64,000 nucleotides of DNA, from the NCBI RefSeq assembly GCF_028737215.1, contig NZ_JAQZAM010000009.1, forward strand, positions 62,001 to 126,000, in the 5' to 3' direction. Source of the DNA: Actinomycetospora chibensis (GTDB lineage Bacteria > Actinomycetota > Actinomycetes > Mycobacteriales > Pseudonocardiaceae). This document shows, one piece after another, positions 39,709 to 48,544 of the stretch; positions within the stretch are counted from its first letter, which is position 1, and each line of letters begins with the position of its first letter. A model generated the notes under the pieces. It was not told where the DNA came from, searched no databases, and saw only the letters and a list, made by a program, of their open reading frames with translations. A program made the position numbers and the translations under genes.

Positions 39709-42700
39709 GTGCTGACCGTCGCCCTGCTCGGACCCGTGGAGGTCCGGCGCGACGACGAGCCGGTGCCCGTGCCGTCCGGACGCACCACCGAGGTGCTGGT
39801 CCGGCTCGCCCTCGAGGCCGGGCGCAGCGTGCGGGCGGAGCAGATCCTCGACGAGCTGTGGGCGGGGAGCGAGGGCCGCAACACGCTGCAGTCGAAGGTG
39901 TCGCAGCTGCGTCGCGCGCTCGGCGGGCCCGCGCCGGTGTCGTTCGGCCACGGTGGCTACCGCCTCGACGTCGACGACGTCGACCTGCTCGCGGTCGAGC
40001 GGCTGGCCGGGCAGGTCACGGAGGCCCGGCGAGCCGGGGACCTCGAGCTGGTCCGGGACCGCGCCGCGGCGGCGCTCGCGCACTTCCGCGGGGACGTCCT
40101 GCAGGGCGCCGGGGACGGCGCCTGGCTCGAGCCGCACCGGCGTCGCTGGGAGGAGGTCCGGCTGGGGCTGGTCGAGGACCACCTGGCCGCCCGGGTCGCC
40201 CTGGGCGCCGGCGGGGACGTCGTCGGCGAGCTCGAGGAGCTCACCGAGCGCCACCCGCTGCGCGAGGGACTGTGGTCGTCGCTGGTCACCGCGCTGTACC
40301 GCGCCGGTCGGCAGGCCGACGCGCTGGCGGCCTACGCCCGCGTCCGCCGCCGTCTCCTCGAGGACCTCGGCGTGGATCCCGGCCCCGGTCTGCGCCGGCT
40401 CGAGGAGGAGATCCTCGCCCAGAGCGCCTCGCTGGCCGGACTCGGACCCGCCCCCGACCGCCGGCCCGGCAACCTCCCGCCGGTGGCGCCCGGCCTCGTC
40501 GGCCGCGCGACGGAGTCGGCCGCGCTCCACGCGCTGCTCACCGAGCACCGGGTGGTCACCGTCGTCGGCCCGGCCGGCGTCGGCAAGAGCCGCACGGCGC
40601 TCGCCGTCGCGCACGGCCGCGACGAACCCGGCGGCGCGTGGCTGGTGCGCCTCGACGGCGTGAGCGACCCGTCGTCGGTCCCGCGCGCCGTGGCCGAGGC
40701 GCTGCACGTCCCCGCGGGCGAGCTCGCCGCGCGCTTCGCCGGGCCCGCGTCGGTGCTGCTGCTCGACAACGCCGAGCACCTCCGCGACGCCGTGGCCGAC
40801 CTCGTCGAGCTCCTGCTCGTCGGCGCACCCCGGCTGCGGATCCTCGTCACGAGCCAGGTGCCGCTGGCGCTCGACGCCGAGGCCGCGTTCACCCTCGCGC
40901 CGCTCGCGCCGGACGACGCGTCCGCCCTGTTCGCGGCCCGGGCCGCGCGCCTGCCGCGTCCCGTCACCCTCACCGACGAGACCGCCGACGCCGTCGATCA
41001 GCTCTGCCGGCGCCTCGACGGGCTGCCGCTGGCCCTCGAGCTCGCGGCGGCCCGGCTGGCGTCGCTGTCGGTGCCCGAGCTCACCCGTCGGCTGGACGAC
41101 CGGTTCGCGCTGCTCCACGACCCGACCAGGCGGGGCCCCGCCCGGCGTCGCGGTCTGCAGGCCGCGATCGGCTGGAGCCACGACCTCCTGGAACCCGACG
41201 ACCGTCGCGGGCTGTGGGCGCTCGCGGTGTTCGCCGAGGGCGCGCCCCTGTCCGCCGCCGAGCACGTGATCGGCGCGCTCGGGATCCCCGCACCGGCGGC
41301 CCTCGACGTCGTCGGACGCCTCGTCGACCGCTCGCTGGTCACCGTCGACGTCTCCGGGCACGGCGCGGTCCGCTACCGCCTGCTCGACAGCATCCGGGCC
41401 TTCGCCCGCGACCGGCTCGCCGAGGCCGGGCTGGCGGACGTCGCGGGCGCGGCGCACGCGGCGTGGTTCGCCGAGGTCGCGGACCATCACGCCCTCACCG
41501 TCCGCGGCCCCGAGCAGGTCGCGTGCCTCGAGACCGTCCGGGTCGACCGCGCCAACATCGACGCCGCGCTCGCGTGGTGCGCCGTCCACGACCCGCCGCA
41601 GGGCCTGCGGACGGCCGTCGGCTTCGGGTGGACGTGGGTGGTGCTGGGCGACGGCGAGGCCGGGGCCGCGCGGGTCCGGCGCGCCCTCATGGCGACGCCC
41701 GAGGCCGACACCTCGACGTCCGCCACCGCGCTCCTGCTCGCCGGCTGGCTCGAGGCCTCCGCCGGGGACCTGGAGCTCGCGGCCGGCGACCTCGACCGCG
41801 CCGAGGTGCTGGTCGACGACGACCGGCTGCGGCCCGACCTCCACCGCCACCGGGCGTTCCTGCGCATCCAGCAGGGCCGTCCCACCGACGTCGTCGCCGA
41901 GGCGGAGGCCGCCGTCGCCGCGTACCGCGATCAGGGACGGGCCTGGGAGACCGCGGCGGCACTGCTCCTGGCCTCCTACGGCGCGGTCATGCTCGGTGAC
42001 ACGAGGACGGCCGGCCGGTCGGCCGCCGACGCCGTCGCGCTGCTCGAGCCCCTCGGCGACCCGTGGGGGCTCGTCCACGCCCGCGGCATGCTCGGCGCGA
42101 TCGCGCAGGCCGAGGGACGGTTCGACGCGGCTGCGACGGAGCTCGCGGGCGCCGCGGCCGAGTCCGAACGACTCGGTTTCCGGGGACAGGCCGCCTTGCA
42201 CCTGTCGCGGCTCGGGCGGGTCGAGCAGCAGCGCGGCGACCGCGCCGCCGCCGTCGCCACCCTCGACCGGGCCCTCGCCGCCGCACGACGGAGCGGCGAC
42301 CCGCGGATCGCGGCGACGATCCGGACGACGCTCGCCCGCGTCCTGCGCACGTCCGGCGACGACGTCGTCGCGCTCGCGCTGATCGAGCAGAACGACCGCT
42401 GGTACCGCGACGCGGGCGGGGGCGACGGCGCTCTGCTCACCCGGTGCCTCCTCGCGGCCCTGGCCGCGGCCGAGGACCCGGAGACGTCGTGGTGGCTGCT
42501 CGGTGGTCTGCGCACCGAGGCGCGGGAGGCGGGTGACGACGAGGCCGAGCTCGCCGCGGTGGACGCCCTGGCGCTCCTCACCGCGCAGCGGGGCGAGGCC
42601 GAGCGCGCCGCCGACCTCCTCGCGGACGCCGACGCCCTCGCCGCGCGCGTCCACGCCGTGATCGACGCCGACCGGGTGGACGCGCAGCGGGCCCGTCGGC

Positions 42701-42753
42701 TGATCGGTGAGCGTCCGGCGCACCCCGCGGCCGAACCGCGGATACCGGGCTGA
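39709..42753 (+). CDS. SARP/AfsR-family transcriptional activator with STAND ATPase and TPR
   Basis: A 1,014-residue regulator. A winged-helix DNA-binding domain (about 1-95; LLGPVEVRRDDEPVPVP, LDELWAG), a bacterial transcription activation domain (about 96-245; LGVDPGPGLRRLEEEIL), a NB-ARC-like ATPase (about 265-560; Walker A VVGPAGVGKSRTALAVA, Walker B LLLDNAEHL, sensor DGLPLALELAAARLASLS) and a TPR-rich C-terminus (about 600-1014) are in order. Such proteins activate secondary-metabolite or nutrient genes. TAGGCT and three direct repeats upstream suggest autoregulation. No biosynthetic cluster follows, so targets are elsewhere or the divergent membrane gene. Confidence 0.93.
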   Translation: MLTVALLGPVEVRRDDEPVPVPSGRTTEVLVRLALEAGRSVRAEQILDELWAGSEGRNTLQSKVSQLRRALGGPAPVSFGHGGYRLDVDDVDLLAVERLAGQVTEARRAGDLELVRDRAAAALAHFRGDVLQGAGDGAWLEPHRRRWEEVRLGLVEDHLAARVALGAGGDVVGELEELTERHPLREGLWSSLVTALYRAGRQADALAAYARVRRRLLEDLGVDPGPGLRRLEEEILAQSASLAGLGPAPDRRPGNLPPVAPGLVGRATESAALHALLTEHRVVTVVGPAGVGKSRTALAVAHGRDEPGGAWLVRLDGVSDPSSVPRAVAEALHVPAGELAARFAGPASVLLLDNAEHLRDAVADLVELLLVGAPRLRILVTSQVPLALDAEAAFTLAPLAPDDASALFAARAARLPRPVTLTDETADAVDQLCRRLDGLPLALELAAARLASLSVPELTRRLDDRFALLHDPTRRGPARRRGLQAAIGWSHDLLEPDDRRGLWALAVFAEGAPLSAAEHVIGALGIPAPAALDVVGRLVDRSLVTVDVSGHGAVRYRLLDSIRAFARDRLAEAGLADVAGAAHAAWFAEVADHHALTVRGPEQVACLETVRVDRANIDAALAWCAVHDPPQGLRTAVGFGWTWVVLGDGEAGAARVRRALMATPEADTSTSATALLLAGWLEASAGDLELAAGDLDRAEVLVDDDRLRPDLHRHRAFLRIQQGRPTDVVAEAEAAVAAYRDQGRAWETAAALLLASYGAVMLGDTRTAGRSAADAVALLEPLGDPWGLVHARGMLGAIAQAEGRFDAAATELAGAAAESERLGFRGQAALHLSRLGRVEQQRGDRAAAVATLDRALAAARRSGDPRIAATIRTTLARVLRTSGDDVVALALIEQNDRWYRDAGGGDGALLTRCLLAALAAAEDPETSWWLLGGLRTEAREAGDDEAELAAVDALALLTAQRGEAERAADLLADADALAARVHAVIDADRVDAQRARRLIGERPAHPAAEPRIPG

Positions 42754-42806
42754 ACCGTCCGGTGGAGCTCGCGGCGATCGCCCGGCGAGCGGAGATGGTG
42801 AAAGGG

Positions 42807-42879
42807 TGGAGCTGAGGGGAATCGAACCCCTGACCTACTCGATGCGAACGAGTCGCGCTACCAACTGCGCCACAGCCCC
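42807..42879 (-). tRNA. tRNA-Ala (anticodon CGC)
   Basis: A complete 73-base cloverleaf on the minus strand. The acceptor arms are GGGGCTG and CAGCTCC with one G-U pair and discriminator A73. The D arm is GCGCAGTTGGTAGCGC, the anticodon stem ACTCG/CGAGT holds loop TTCGCAT with anticodon CGC (Ala codon GCG), and the T arm is AGGGGTTCGATTCCCCT. No CCA is encoded after A73. It reads GCG, a frequent codon in this genome. Confidence 0.96.
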
Positions 42880-42929
42880 TGGTGCGTCGCCAACTCTAGC
42901 AACGCCGTCGATCGCGACCGGATGCCGGG

Positions 42930-44063
42930 TCAGGCCCCGGCCGCCCGCCGGTAGCCGTAGGAGCGCTCGCCGTCGAGGTCGTGGAAGGCCGGGTCGTCGT
43001 CGGTGTCGTCGACCAGCTCGAGATCGTCGGGCACCGGCGGAGCCGGCGTGCGCGGGGCCGCCCAGCGGGGCGAGGACGCGGCGCGGAGCTCCTCGTCCTC
43101 GAACCGGACCTGCTCGTCGTCGAGGTCGTCGGCCTCGTACTCCCCGTCGATCCAGTCCCGCTCGCCCCAGCCCTGACCATGCAGCGCGGCCATCCGCGCC
43201 TCGTGCTCGGCCTGGCGGGCACGGCGGGCCTCCAGCGCGCGCCGCTCCCCGGACAGGCGGGCGGCCCGGCGGACACGCACCTCCTCCTCGATGCGCGTCT
43301 GGCGGCGCAGGAAGGCGAGGTAGCCGACCAGGATGACGTCGGCGGCCACGTGCAGCCACCACATGGCGCTCGAGACGACCAGCGCGGCGAGCGCCGAGAG
43401 CACCGCCACCGCGATCAGGCCGAGCGCGACGCGCTGACGGAACGTGTAGCGGGCGCGCGCCGCGGCGGCCGCGGCGTCCGGGTCGAAGCCGCCCCGTCCC
43501 GGCCGGTAGGTGCGCAGGGCGCGCTCGGCGACCGGCTCGTCGTCCTCGAGGTCGTCCTCGAGGTCGTCCTCGAGGTACTCGTCGTCGAGGTACTCGTCAT
43601 CGAGGTACTCGTCGTCCGGGTGCGGGGCCCGGCGCAGGACCCGCTCGCGCCCGGCGGGGCGGGGGTCGTCGTCGCGGTCGTCGAACTCGTCGAGCTCGGC
43701 CCGCTCGTCCTCGAGCTCGTCGTCGAGGTCCTCGTCGTGCTGGGCGTCGAGGTCGAGCTCCGCGTCGAGGGCCTCGGGGGTCTCGTCCGCGCGCTCGGCC
43801 AGCACGGTGCCGGTCGCGGTACCGCCCGTGCCCCCCGTCCCGCCGCCTCCCGCCGCCACCGTGCGTCCGGTGCGTGCGTCCGCCTGCGCAGTGGTCACGG
43901 GGACCTCCTCGATCAGGGGTGCGCCCGCCGTCCGCGGCAGCACCCGGGCACTCAGGTCGGCCTCGGCGGGGCGGGGAACCATCTGGCGACGCCGGGCCAC
44001 GACCGGGACGAGGACCACCAGCCACGCCAGGACCAGGGCCGCGAACACGACCGAGCTCGGCAC
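42930..44063 (-). CDS. sepX: divisome membrane protein SepX/GlpR
   Basis: A 377-residue membrane protein with an N-terminal helix (MPSSVVFAALVLAWLVVLV, 1-19), a long acidic disordered segment (about 110-195) with a DDEYL repeat and DEEL-type runs, two hydrophobic helices (about 222-262), and a basic C-terminal region (RRQTRIEEEVRVRRAAR). This matches SepX of Streptomyces and GlpR of Corynebacterium, the membrane receptor for the Glp gephyrin-like protein; both act in cell division and polar growth. glp/moeA and rimJ follow on the same strand, the known arrangement. The GTG at 44063 begins the first helix. Confidence 0.85.
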   Translation of the reverse strand: MPSSVVFAALVLAWLVVLVPVVARRRQMVPRPAEADLSARVLPRTAGAPLIEEVPVTTAQADARTGRTVAAGGGGTGGTGGTATGTVLAERADETPEALDAELDLDAQHDEDLDDELEDERAELDEFDDRDDDPRPAGRERVLRRAPHPDDEYLDDEYLDDEYLEDDLEDDLEDDEPVAERALRTYRPGRGGFDPDAAAAAARARYTFRQRVALGLIAVAVLSALAALVVSSAMWWLHVAADVILVGYLAFLRRQTRIEEEVRVRRAARLSGERRALEARRARQAEHEARMAALHGQGWGERDWIDGEYEADDLDDEQVRFEDEELRAASSPRWAAPRTPAPPVPDDLELVDDTDDDPAFHDLDGERSYGYRRAAGA

Positions 44064-44286
44064 CGCACACCCCCCACCTCGGACGACCGCGACGGGCCGG
44101 ATCCGGTTCGTCGCAGGCGCCACGCTAGTCACACGAGTCCCGTGGGCCTCGCAGCCGACGCGGCGTGTCGTGTGCGAGCGGTGACGAGATCCCTCCAGTA
44201 GGGGAACCAGACGCCAGCAGGTTTGGGTCCCTTAGCACTCGACCGGATGGTCGGGAAGGCTCAACCCCTGCGCCATGTGGGTGTAA
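44064..44286. promoter_or_regulatory. rimJ-sepX spacer with lower GC and sepX promoter candidate
   Basis: This 223-bp spacer is less GC-rich than its flanks. TAGCGT on the minus strand (44122-44127) is a candidate sepX -10 element, about 60 bases before the start. Near the rimJ end, GTTACACCCACAT on the minus strand (44275-44287) and the downstream GTTGAGCC stand out; no known operator is recognised. No RNA fold or ORF is convincing. Confidence 0.4.
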
Positions 44287-44961
44287 CTATCGATCTCGCT
44301 CGGCGAGGCCGGCCCGGAGCACCCGGGCGACCAGGCCGTCGGGCAGCACGTCCTCCTCGGTGACCGCCAGGACGAGGTGGTCGCGCCAGTCGCCGTCGAC
44401 CTCCAGGTACCGGCGCAGCAGCCCCTCCTCGCGGAAACCGAGCTTCGCGAGCACCCGCCGGCTGCGCACGTTCTCCGGCCGCACCGTCGCCTCGATGCGG
44501 TGCAGGCCCACCCGGGCGAAGCAGTGGTCGACGGCCAGGGCGACGGCCGCCGTCGCGACACCGCCACCCGCGACCTGCGCGCTGACCCAGTAGCCGACGT
44601 ACGCCGAGAGCAACGGCTCGCGCACCACGTTGCCGACCACGACCTGGCCTGCGAACTCGCCGTCGACGAGCAGCGTGAACGGCAGTGCCTGCCCCGCGCG
44701 GCCCATCGCGCGCAGCGCGCTCCATCGCGTGGGCCACTCCGAGAGCGCGTTCCGCTCCGCCCACGGGCCGGGCAGGGTCGGCTCCCACGGCGCGAGGTGC
44801 TCCTCGTCCCGCTGCCGGATGCGCGACCAGGCCCGGCCGTCCCGCAGGCGCACCGGGCGCAGCTCGACGACGCCCGCCGGCACCCTCAGGGCCCGGGTGC
44901 GCGCGGGCCAGCCGGGGTGACGCCCGGTCGGCCGGGGCCCGCCCCACGGGGGTCGGGACAC
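44287..44961 (-). CDS. rimJ: GNAT acetyltransferase, RimJ/RimL type
   Basis: A 224-residue N-acetyltransferase with the RimJ layout: VVELRPVRLRDGRAWSRIR, FTLLVDGEFAGQVVVGNV, YWVSAQVAGGGVATAAVALA (acetyl-CoA loop) and LGFREEGLLRRYLEVDGDWRDH. RimJ-like enzymes acetylate protein N-termini, and in mycobacteria rimJ sits between moeA1 and sepX as here. Five bases after the glp/moeA stop, it is cotranscribed. The GTG at 44961 is used. The target protein is unknown. Confidence 0.9.
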   Translation of the reverse strand: MSRPPWGGPRPTGRHPGWPARTRALRVPAGVVELRPVRLRDGRAWSRIRQRDEEHLAPWEPTLPGPWAERNALSEWPTRWSALRAMGRAGQALPFTLLVDGEFAGQVVVGNVVREPLLSAYVGYWVSAQVAGGGVATAAVALAVDHCFARVGLHRIEATVRPENVRSRRVLAKLGFREEGLLRRYLEVDGDWRDHLVLAVTEEDVLPDGLVARVLRAGLAERDR

Positions 44962-44966
44962 GAGCG

Positions 44967-46220
44967 TCAGGTGCGCGGCGCGAGGAACGACACCCGCACC
45001 GGGGCGTCCATGCCGACCTCGGTCGTGTCCTCGTCGATCACGATGAGCGCGTTGGCCTCCGCCAGGGAGGACAGCAGGTGGGAGCCGGAGCCGCCCAGCG
45101 GCTGGGCGAGGTAGTCGGCGGTGCCGCGGTCGCGCAGCAGGCGCCCGCGCACGTAGCTGCGGCGCCCGGGCGGGGACGACACCGGCGAGAGCAGCGAGGC
45201 CATGACCTCGCGGCGGTGCAGCTCCTGGCGGCCCAGCGCCAGCCGGATCAGCGGGCGCACGAGCACCTCGAACGCGACGAGGGCCGACACCGGGTTCGCG
45301 GGGAGCAGGAACGTCGGGATCTCCTCGGCGCCGAGGCGGCCGAAGCCCTGGACGGAGCCGGGGTGCATGGCCACCCGCGAGATGTCGACGGGGCCGAGGG
45401 CGGACAGCGTGTCCTGGACGTCCTCCCCCAGGCGCCCGCCGACGCCGCCCGCGAGGACGACGATCTCGGAGCGCGCGAGCGCCGACTCGACGGCCTCGCG
45501 CAGGGCCGTCGCATCGGCGGAGACGAGGGGCAGGCGCGTCACCTCCGCGCCGGCGTCCGCGGCCGCGGCGGCCAGTGCGTAGGAGTTGACGTCGACGACC
45601 TGGCCGGTGCCCGGCGTGCGGTCGAGGTCGACCAGCTCGTCGCCGACGGCGAGCACCGACACGCGCGGGCGCGGATGCACGAGCACCTTGGTGCGCCCGA
45701 CCGCGGCCAGCAGGCCCACCTGGGCGGGGCCGACGGTGGCGCCGCGACGGACGGCGACGTCCCCGGGGGCGACGTCCTCGCCGACGCGGCGGACCCACGC
45801 CGCCGACGGCACGGGCGTCTTGACGGTGAGCCGGGCGCGGTGCCCGGTGCCCTTGCTGCCCGGGTCGTCGGCCGCGTCGGTGTGGTCGTGCGGGGCGACG
45901 GCGTCGGCGAGCGTCGGCAGGGGCGCGCCGGTGGCGACCCGCACGGCCTGGCCGGGCTGCAGGCGGTGCGCCTGCCGGGAGCCGACCGCCACCTCGCCCA
46001 CCACGGGCAGCTCGACCGGCTCCTCGGCCGCGGCGCGCACGTCGACGCTGCGCACGGCGAAGCCGTCGACGGCCGCCTGGTCGAACCCGGGCAGCGCCCG
46101 GTCGGCGACGACCTCCTCGGCGCACAGCAGGCCCTGCGCGGAGGAGATGTCGACCCGGATCGGCGCGGGGCGGACCGCGGCGTCGAGCACACGGCGCAGC
46201 TGGGCCTCGACCGTCCTCAC
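44967..46220 (-). CDS. glp: gephyrin-like Glp / MoeA molybdotransferase-family protein
   Basis: A 417-residue MoeA-fold protein. The N-domain has DRALPGFDQAAVDGFAVR, the MoCF domain has VGDELVDLDRTPGTGQVVDVN and VVLAGGVGGRLGEDVQDTL, followed by GFGRLGAEEIPTFLLPANPVSALVAF and a C-terminal beta-barrel. The catalytic GxPG/MoeA-like loop appears as VGGRLGED rather than the canonical SxGD-DxxK enzyme motif, so it may have left cofactor synthesis. In corynebacteria the MoeA-like Glp binds GlpR/SepX and Wag31/FtsZ. The position just upstream of rimJ and sepX supports that role. Confidence 0.85.
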   Translation of the reverse strand: MRTVEAQLRRVLDAAVRPAPIRVDISSAQGLLCAEEVVADRALPGFDQAAVDGFAVRSVDVRAAAEEPVELPVVGEVAVGSRQAHRLQPGQAVRVATGAPLPTLADAVAPHDHTDAADDPGSKGTGHRARLTVKTPVPSAAWVRRVGEDVAPGDVAVRRGATVGPAQVGLLAAVGRTKVLVHPRPRVSVLAVGDELVDLDRTPGTGQVVDVNSYALAAAAADAGAEVTRLPLVSADATALREAVESALARSEIVVLAGGVGGRLGEDVQDTLSALGPVDISRVAMHPGSVQGFGRLGAEEIPTFLLPANPVSALVAFEVLVRPLIRLALGRQELHRREVMASLLSPVSSPPGRRSYVRGRLLRDRGTADYLAQPLGGSGSHLLSSLAEANALIVIDEDTTEVGMDAPVRVSFLAPRT

Positions 46221-46345
46221 CGCCTGCCCCTTCCCTCTGGCCGGCTCCTCATGGGCCCATCGTCCTACGCCGGGCGTCGGGCGGAGGGGACCGACGCGCC
46301 CGATATCGTGGGACGGGTCCCGCGCCCCGTTGGTGAGAGAGCCGC

Positions 46346-47707
46346 ATGACCTACGTCGACGCCGCCCTGGCGACCCTGACCGAGCGTGACGCGCACCCCG
46401 CGGAGGTCGAGGCCTTCCGCCGTCGCCTCGAGCAGCTGGCGAAGCCGGAGAGCGCCGTCGTCCCCGGTGAGGAGCTCGCCGAGGTGGGCGAGCTGCCTGC
46501 GCTCGACGACCTCGGCGAGCCCGACGACGCCGCGGCGCGCGCCGCGCTGGACCGCCTCGCCGTGATCAAGCTCAACGGCGGGCTCGGCACGAGCATGGGC
46601 CTCGCGGGCCCGAAGTCGCTGCTGGAGATCAAGCCCGGCACGAGCTTCCTCGACGCCGTCGCCCGCCAGACCCTCGCGCTGCGCGAGCGCCACGGCGCGC
46701 GCCTGCCCCTGCTGGTGATGAACTCCGAGGGCACCCGCGAGCCCTCGCTCGCCGCGCTGCGCCGGCACGAGGGCCTCGAGGATCCCGAGCTGCCGCTGGA
46801 CTTCCTTCAGGGCTCCGAGCCCAAGCTGCGTGCCGACGACTGGCACCCCGTCTCGTGGCCGGCCGACCCGCGCCTGGAGTGGTGCCCGCCGGGGCACGGC
46901 GACCTCTACACCGCGCTGGCCGCGTCCGGGACCCTCGAGGCGCTGCTCGCCGCCGGGGTGCGCTGGTGCTTCGTGTCGAACTCCGACAACCTCGGCGCGA
47001 TCCCCGACGTACGGATCGCGGCATGGATGGCCGAGCAGGGCGTGCCGTTCGCGCTCGAGGTCGCCCGCCGCACCCCGATGGACCGCAAGGGCGGGCACCT
47101 GGCCCGCCGGGCCGACGCCCTGGTGCTGCGCGAGACCGCCCAGGTGCCCGACGGCGACGACTCGTTCACCGACATCGAGCGGTTCTGCTTCTTCAACACC
47201 AACAACCTGTGGTTCGACCTCGAGCACCTGCGCACGCTCCAGCAGGCCGACCCGGCGGCGCCGTTCCTGCCACTGATCGTCAACAAGAAGACCGTCGACC
47301 CGACGGACACGGCGTCGACCGCCGTGCTGCAGCTCGAAACCGCGATGGGCGCGGCGATCGGGTCGATCGAGGACGCGCGGGCGATCGAGGTGCCGCGCAG
47401 CCGATTCGCGCCGGTCAAGACCACCGACGACCTGCTCGTCGCGCGCTCGGACCTCTACGACCTCACCGACGACGGCCGGATGGTGCCCACGCGCGCCGAG
47501 TTCCCGGTCGTCGGCCTGGAGAAGGCCCGGTTCGGGATGCTCGACGACTTCGAGCGCCGCTTCGCGGCCGGGGCGCCGTCGCTGGCGCGGGCGTCGTCGC
47601 TCACCGTCTCGGGGGACGTCACCTTCGGGGCCGACGTCGCCGTCGAGGGCGACGTGACGGTCGAGGGGCCGCGCCACGTCGGCGACGGCGAGACGCTGCG
47701 GGGGTGA
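46346..47707 (+). CDS. UTP--glucose-1-phosphate uridylyltransferase, eukaryotic (UDPGP) type
   Basis: A 453-residue pyrophosphorylase of the UDPGP family (PF01704), making UDP-glucose for envelope and trehalose synthesis. The catalytic loop VIKLNGGLGTSMG, GPKSLLEI, QGSEPKLRADDWHPVSWP, CPPGHGDLYTALA, the lysine motif RRTPMDRKGGHLA and FNTNNLWFDLEHL are diagnostic. A short left-handed beta-helix-like C-terminus (VSGDVTFGADVAVEGDVTV) follows. Bacterial-type GalU (about 300 residues) normally sits at this locus in mycobacteria and Streptomyces, so a non-homologous enzyme occupies it here. GAGAGAG is nine bases before the ATG. Confidence 0.93.
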   Translation: MTYVDAALATLTERDAHPAEVEAFRRRLEQLAKPESAVVPGEELAEVGELPALDDLGEPDDAAARAALDRLAVIKLNGGLGTSMGLAGPKSLLEIKPGTSFLDAVARQTLALRERHGARLPLLVMNSEGTREPSLAALRRHEGLEDPELPLDFLQGSEPKLRADDWHPVSWPADPRLEWCPPGHGDLYTALAASGTLEALLAAGVRWCFVSNSDNLGAIPDVRIAAWMAEQGVPFALEVARRTPMDRKGGHLARRADALVLRETAQVPDGDDSFTDIERFCFFNTNNLWFDLEHLRTLQQADPAAPFLPLIVNKKTVDPTDTASTAVLQLETAMGAAIGSIEDARAIEVPRSRFAPVKTTDDLLVARSDLYDLTDDGRMVPTRAEFPVVGLEKARFGMLDDFERRFAAGAPSLARASSLTVSGDVTFGADVAVEGDVTVEGPRHVGDGETLRG

Positions 47708-48342
47708 CCCGCTCGAAGGCCGAGTGGCGCCGCCCGCTGCTGGAGGCACGGCGCGGCCGGTCCGACGAGGCACGCCGGGCCGACGCGGCGGCGCTGGCGG
47801 CCGGCCTGCCGGCGGTGCTCGACGGCGTCGGCGACCCGGTCTGCCTGTTCGTCGCCGTGCGCGGCGAGCCGGGCGCGACCCCCGACGGCGCGCTGCCCGT
47901 GCTCGACGTCGCCCGCGCGCTGGGACGTCGCGTGCTCCTGCCCGTGACGGTCGGCGGGGCGCCGCTGGACTGGGCGTCGTACGACGGCCCCGACGCCCTC
48001 GGTCCCGGGCCCCACGGGGTGCTCGAGCCGACCGGCCCGCGGCTCGGGCCGTCCGCCGTCGCCGGGGCCGGCCTGGTCGTCGTCCCGGCGCTCGCCGTCG
48101 ACCACCGTGGCGTGCGCCTCGGCCGGGGCGGCGGGCACTACGACCGCACGCTGCCCCTCGCGGGCGCGGCGACCCGCCTGGTGGCCCTCGTGGGCGACGA
48201 CGAGCTCGTCGAGGGCCCCCTGCCCGCCGAGCCCCACGACGTCGCCGTCCACGCCGTCTGGCGCCCCCGCACGGGCGTGACCCCGCTCCCGCTCTCGTCG
48301 GCCCGTCGCCGGCCCCGTGGTCCAGCCTGGGGACCACGCTGA
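47704..48342 (+). CDS. 5-formyltetrahydrofolate cyclo-ligase
   Basis: A 212-residue enzyme that converts 5-formyl-THF to 5,10-methenyl-THF using ATP. It shows the N-terminal arginine helix (TRSKAEWRRPLLEARRGRS), LLPVTVGGAPLDWASYDG and the signature ALAVDHRGVRLGRGGGHYDRTL with the ATP/phosphate glycines, then VHAVWRPR. GTGA overlap with the upstream pyrophosphorylase stop gives translational coupling. The same neighbour (Rv0992c next to galU) occurs in mycobacteria, there on opposite strands. Confidence 0.92.
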   Translation: MTRSKAEWRRPLLEARRGRSDEARRADAAALAAGLPAVLDGVGDPVCLFVAVRGEPGATPDGALPVLDVARALGRRVLLPVTVGGAPLDWASYDGPDALGPGPHGVLEPTGPRLGPSAVAGAGLVVVPALAVDHRGVRLGRGGGHYDRTLPLAGAATRLVALVGDDELVEGPLPAEPHDVAVHAVWRPRTGVTPLPLSSARRRPRGPAWGPR

Positions 48343-48353
48343 CGATCCAGCAC

Positions 48354-48369
48354 AGCACGCCGATAGGGC
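48354..48369. repeat. dispersed 16-bp repeat, copy A
   Basis: AGCACGCCGATAGGGC, followed by RTTC, occurs here and again at 52800-52815. Both copies lie just 3' of a plus-strand gene. The short unit may be a dispersed intergenic element of the genus (inference). Confidence 0.7.
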
Positions 48370-48451
48370 ATTCCCCTCTCGACGGCGACGAGCTCTCGGT
48401 GACGGCGAGGCGGCGCCCACCCCCCACGGAACAGCCGTGACTCTCGCGGCG

Positions 48452-48485
48452 TTGGCACTCGGGTAGCGCGAGTGCCATCTACACT
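48452..48485 (+). promoter_or_regulatory. CIRCE element (HrcA operator) and -10
   Basis: TTGGCACTC, nine bases (GGGTAGCGC), then GAGTGCCAT: the CIRCE layout TTnGCACTC-N9-GAGTGCnAA with one mismatch in the right arm. TACACT (48480-48485) follows immediately and serves as a -10. CIRCE is bound by the heat-shock repressor HrcA. The FmdB/Ruc-like gene starts 59 bases downstream. In M. tuberculosis Rv0991c, its counterpart, belongs to the HrcA regulon. Confidence 0.88.
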
Positions 48486-48544
48486 GCGCGCGGACATCAC
48501 CACCCCCGCCCGTCCCGCGGGGGCGGACGAGAACGGGAGTGCAC

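Noticed and set aside
39613-42723. Minus-strand open frame antisense to the SARP gene
   Set aside because: Only the 39001-39612 part codes for a sensible membrane protein; the rest is low-complexity shadow.
44064-44286. Riboswitch or small RNA in the rimJ-sepX spacer
   Set aside because: Lower GC and motifs such as GTTACACCCACAT are notable, but no recognised riboswitch core or stable fold could be drawn.
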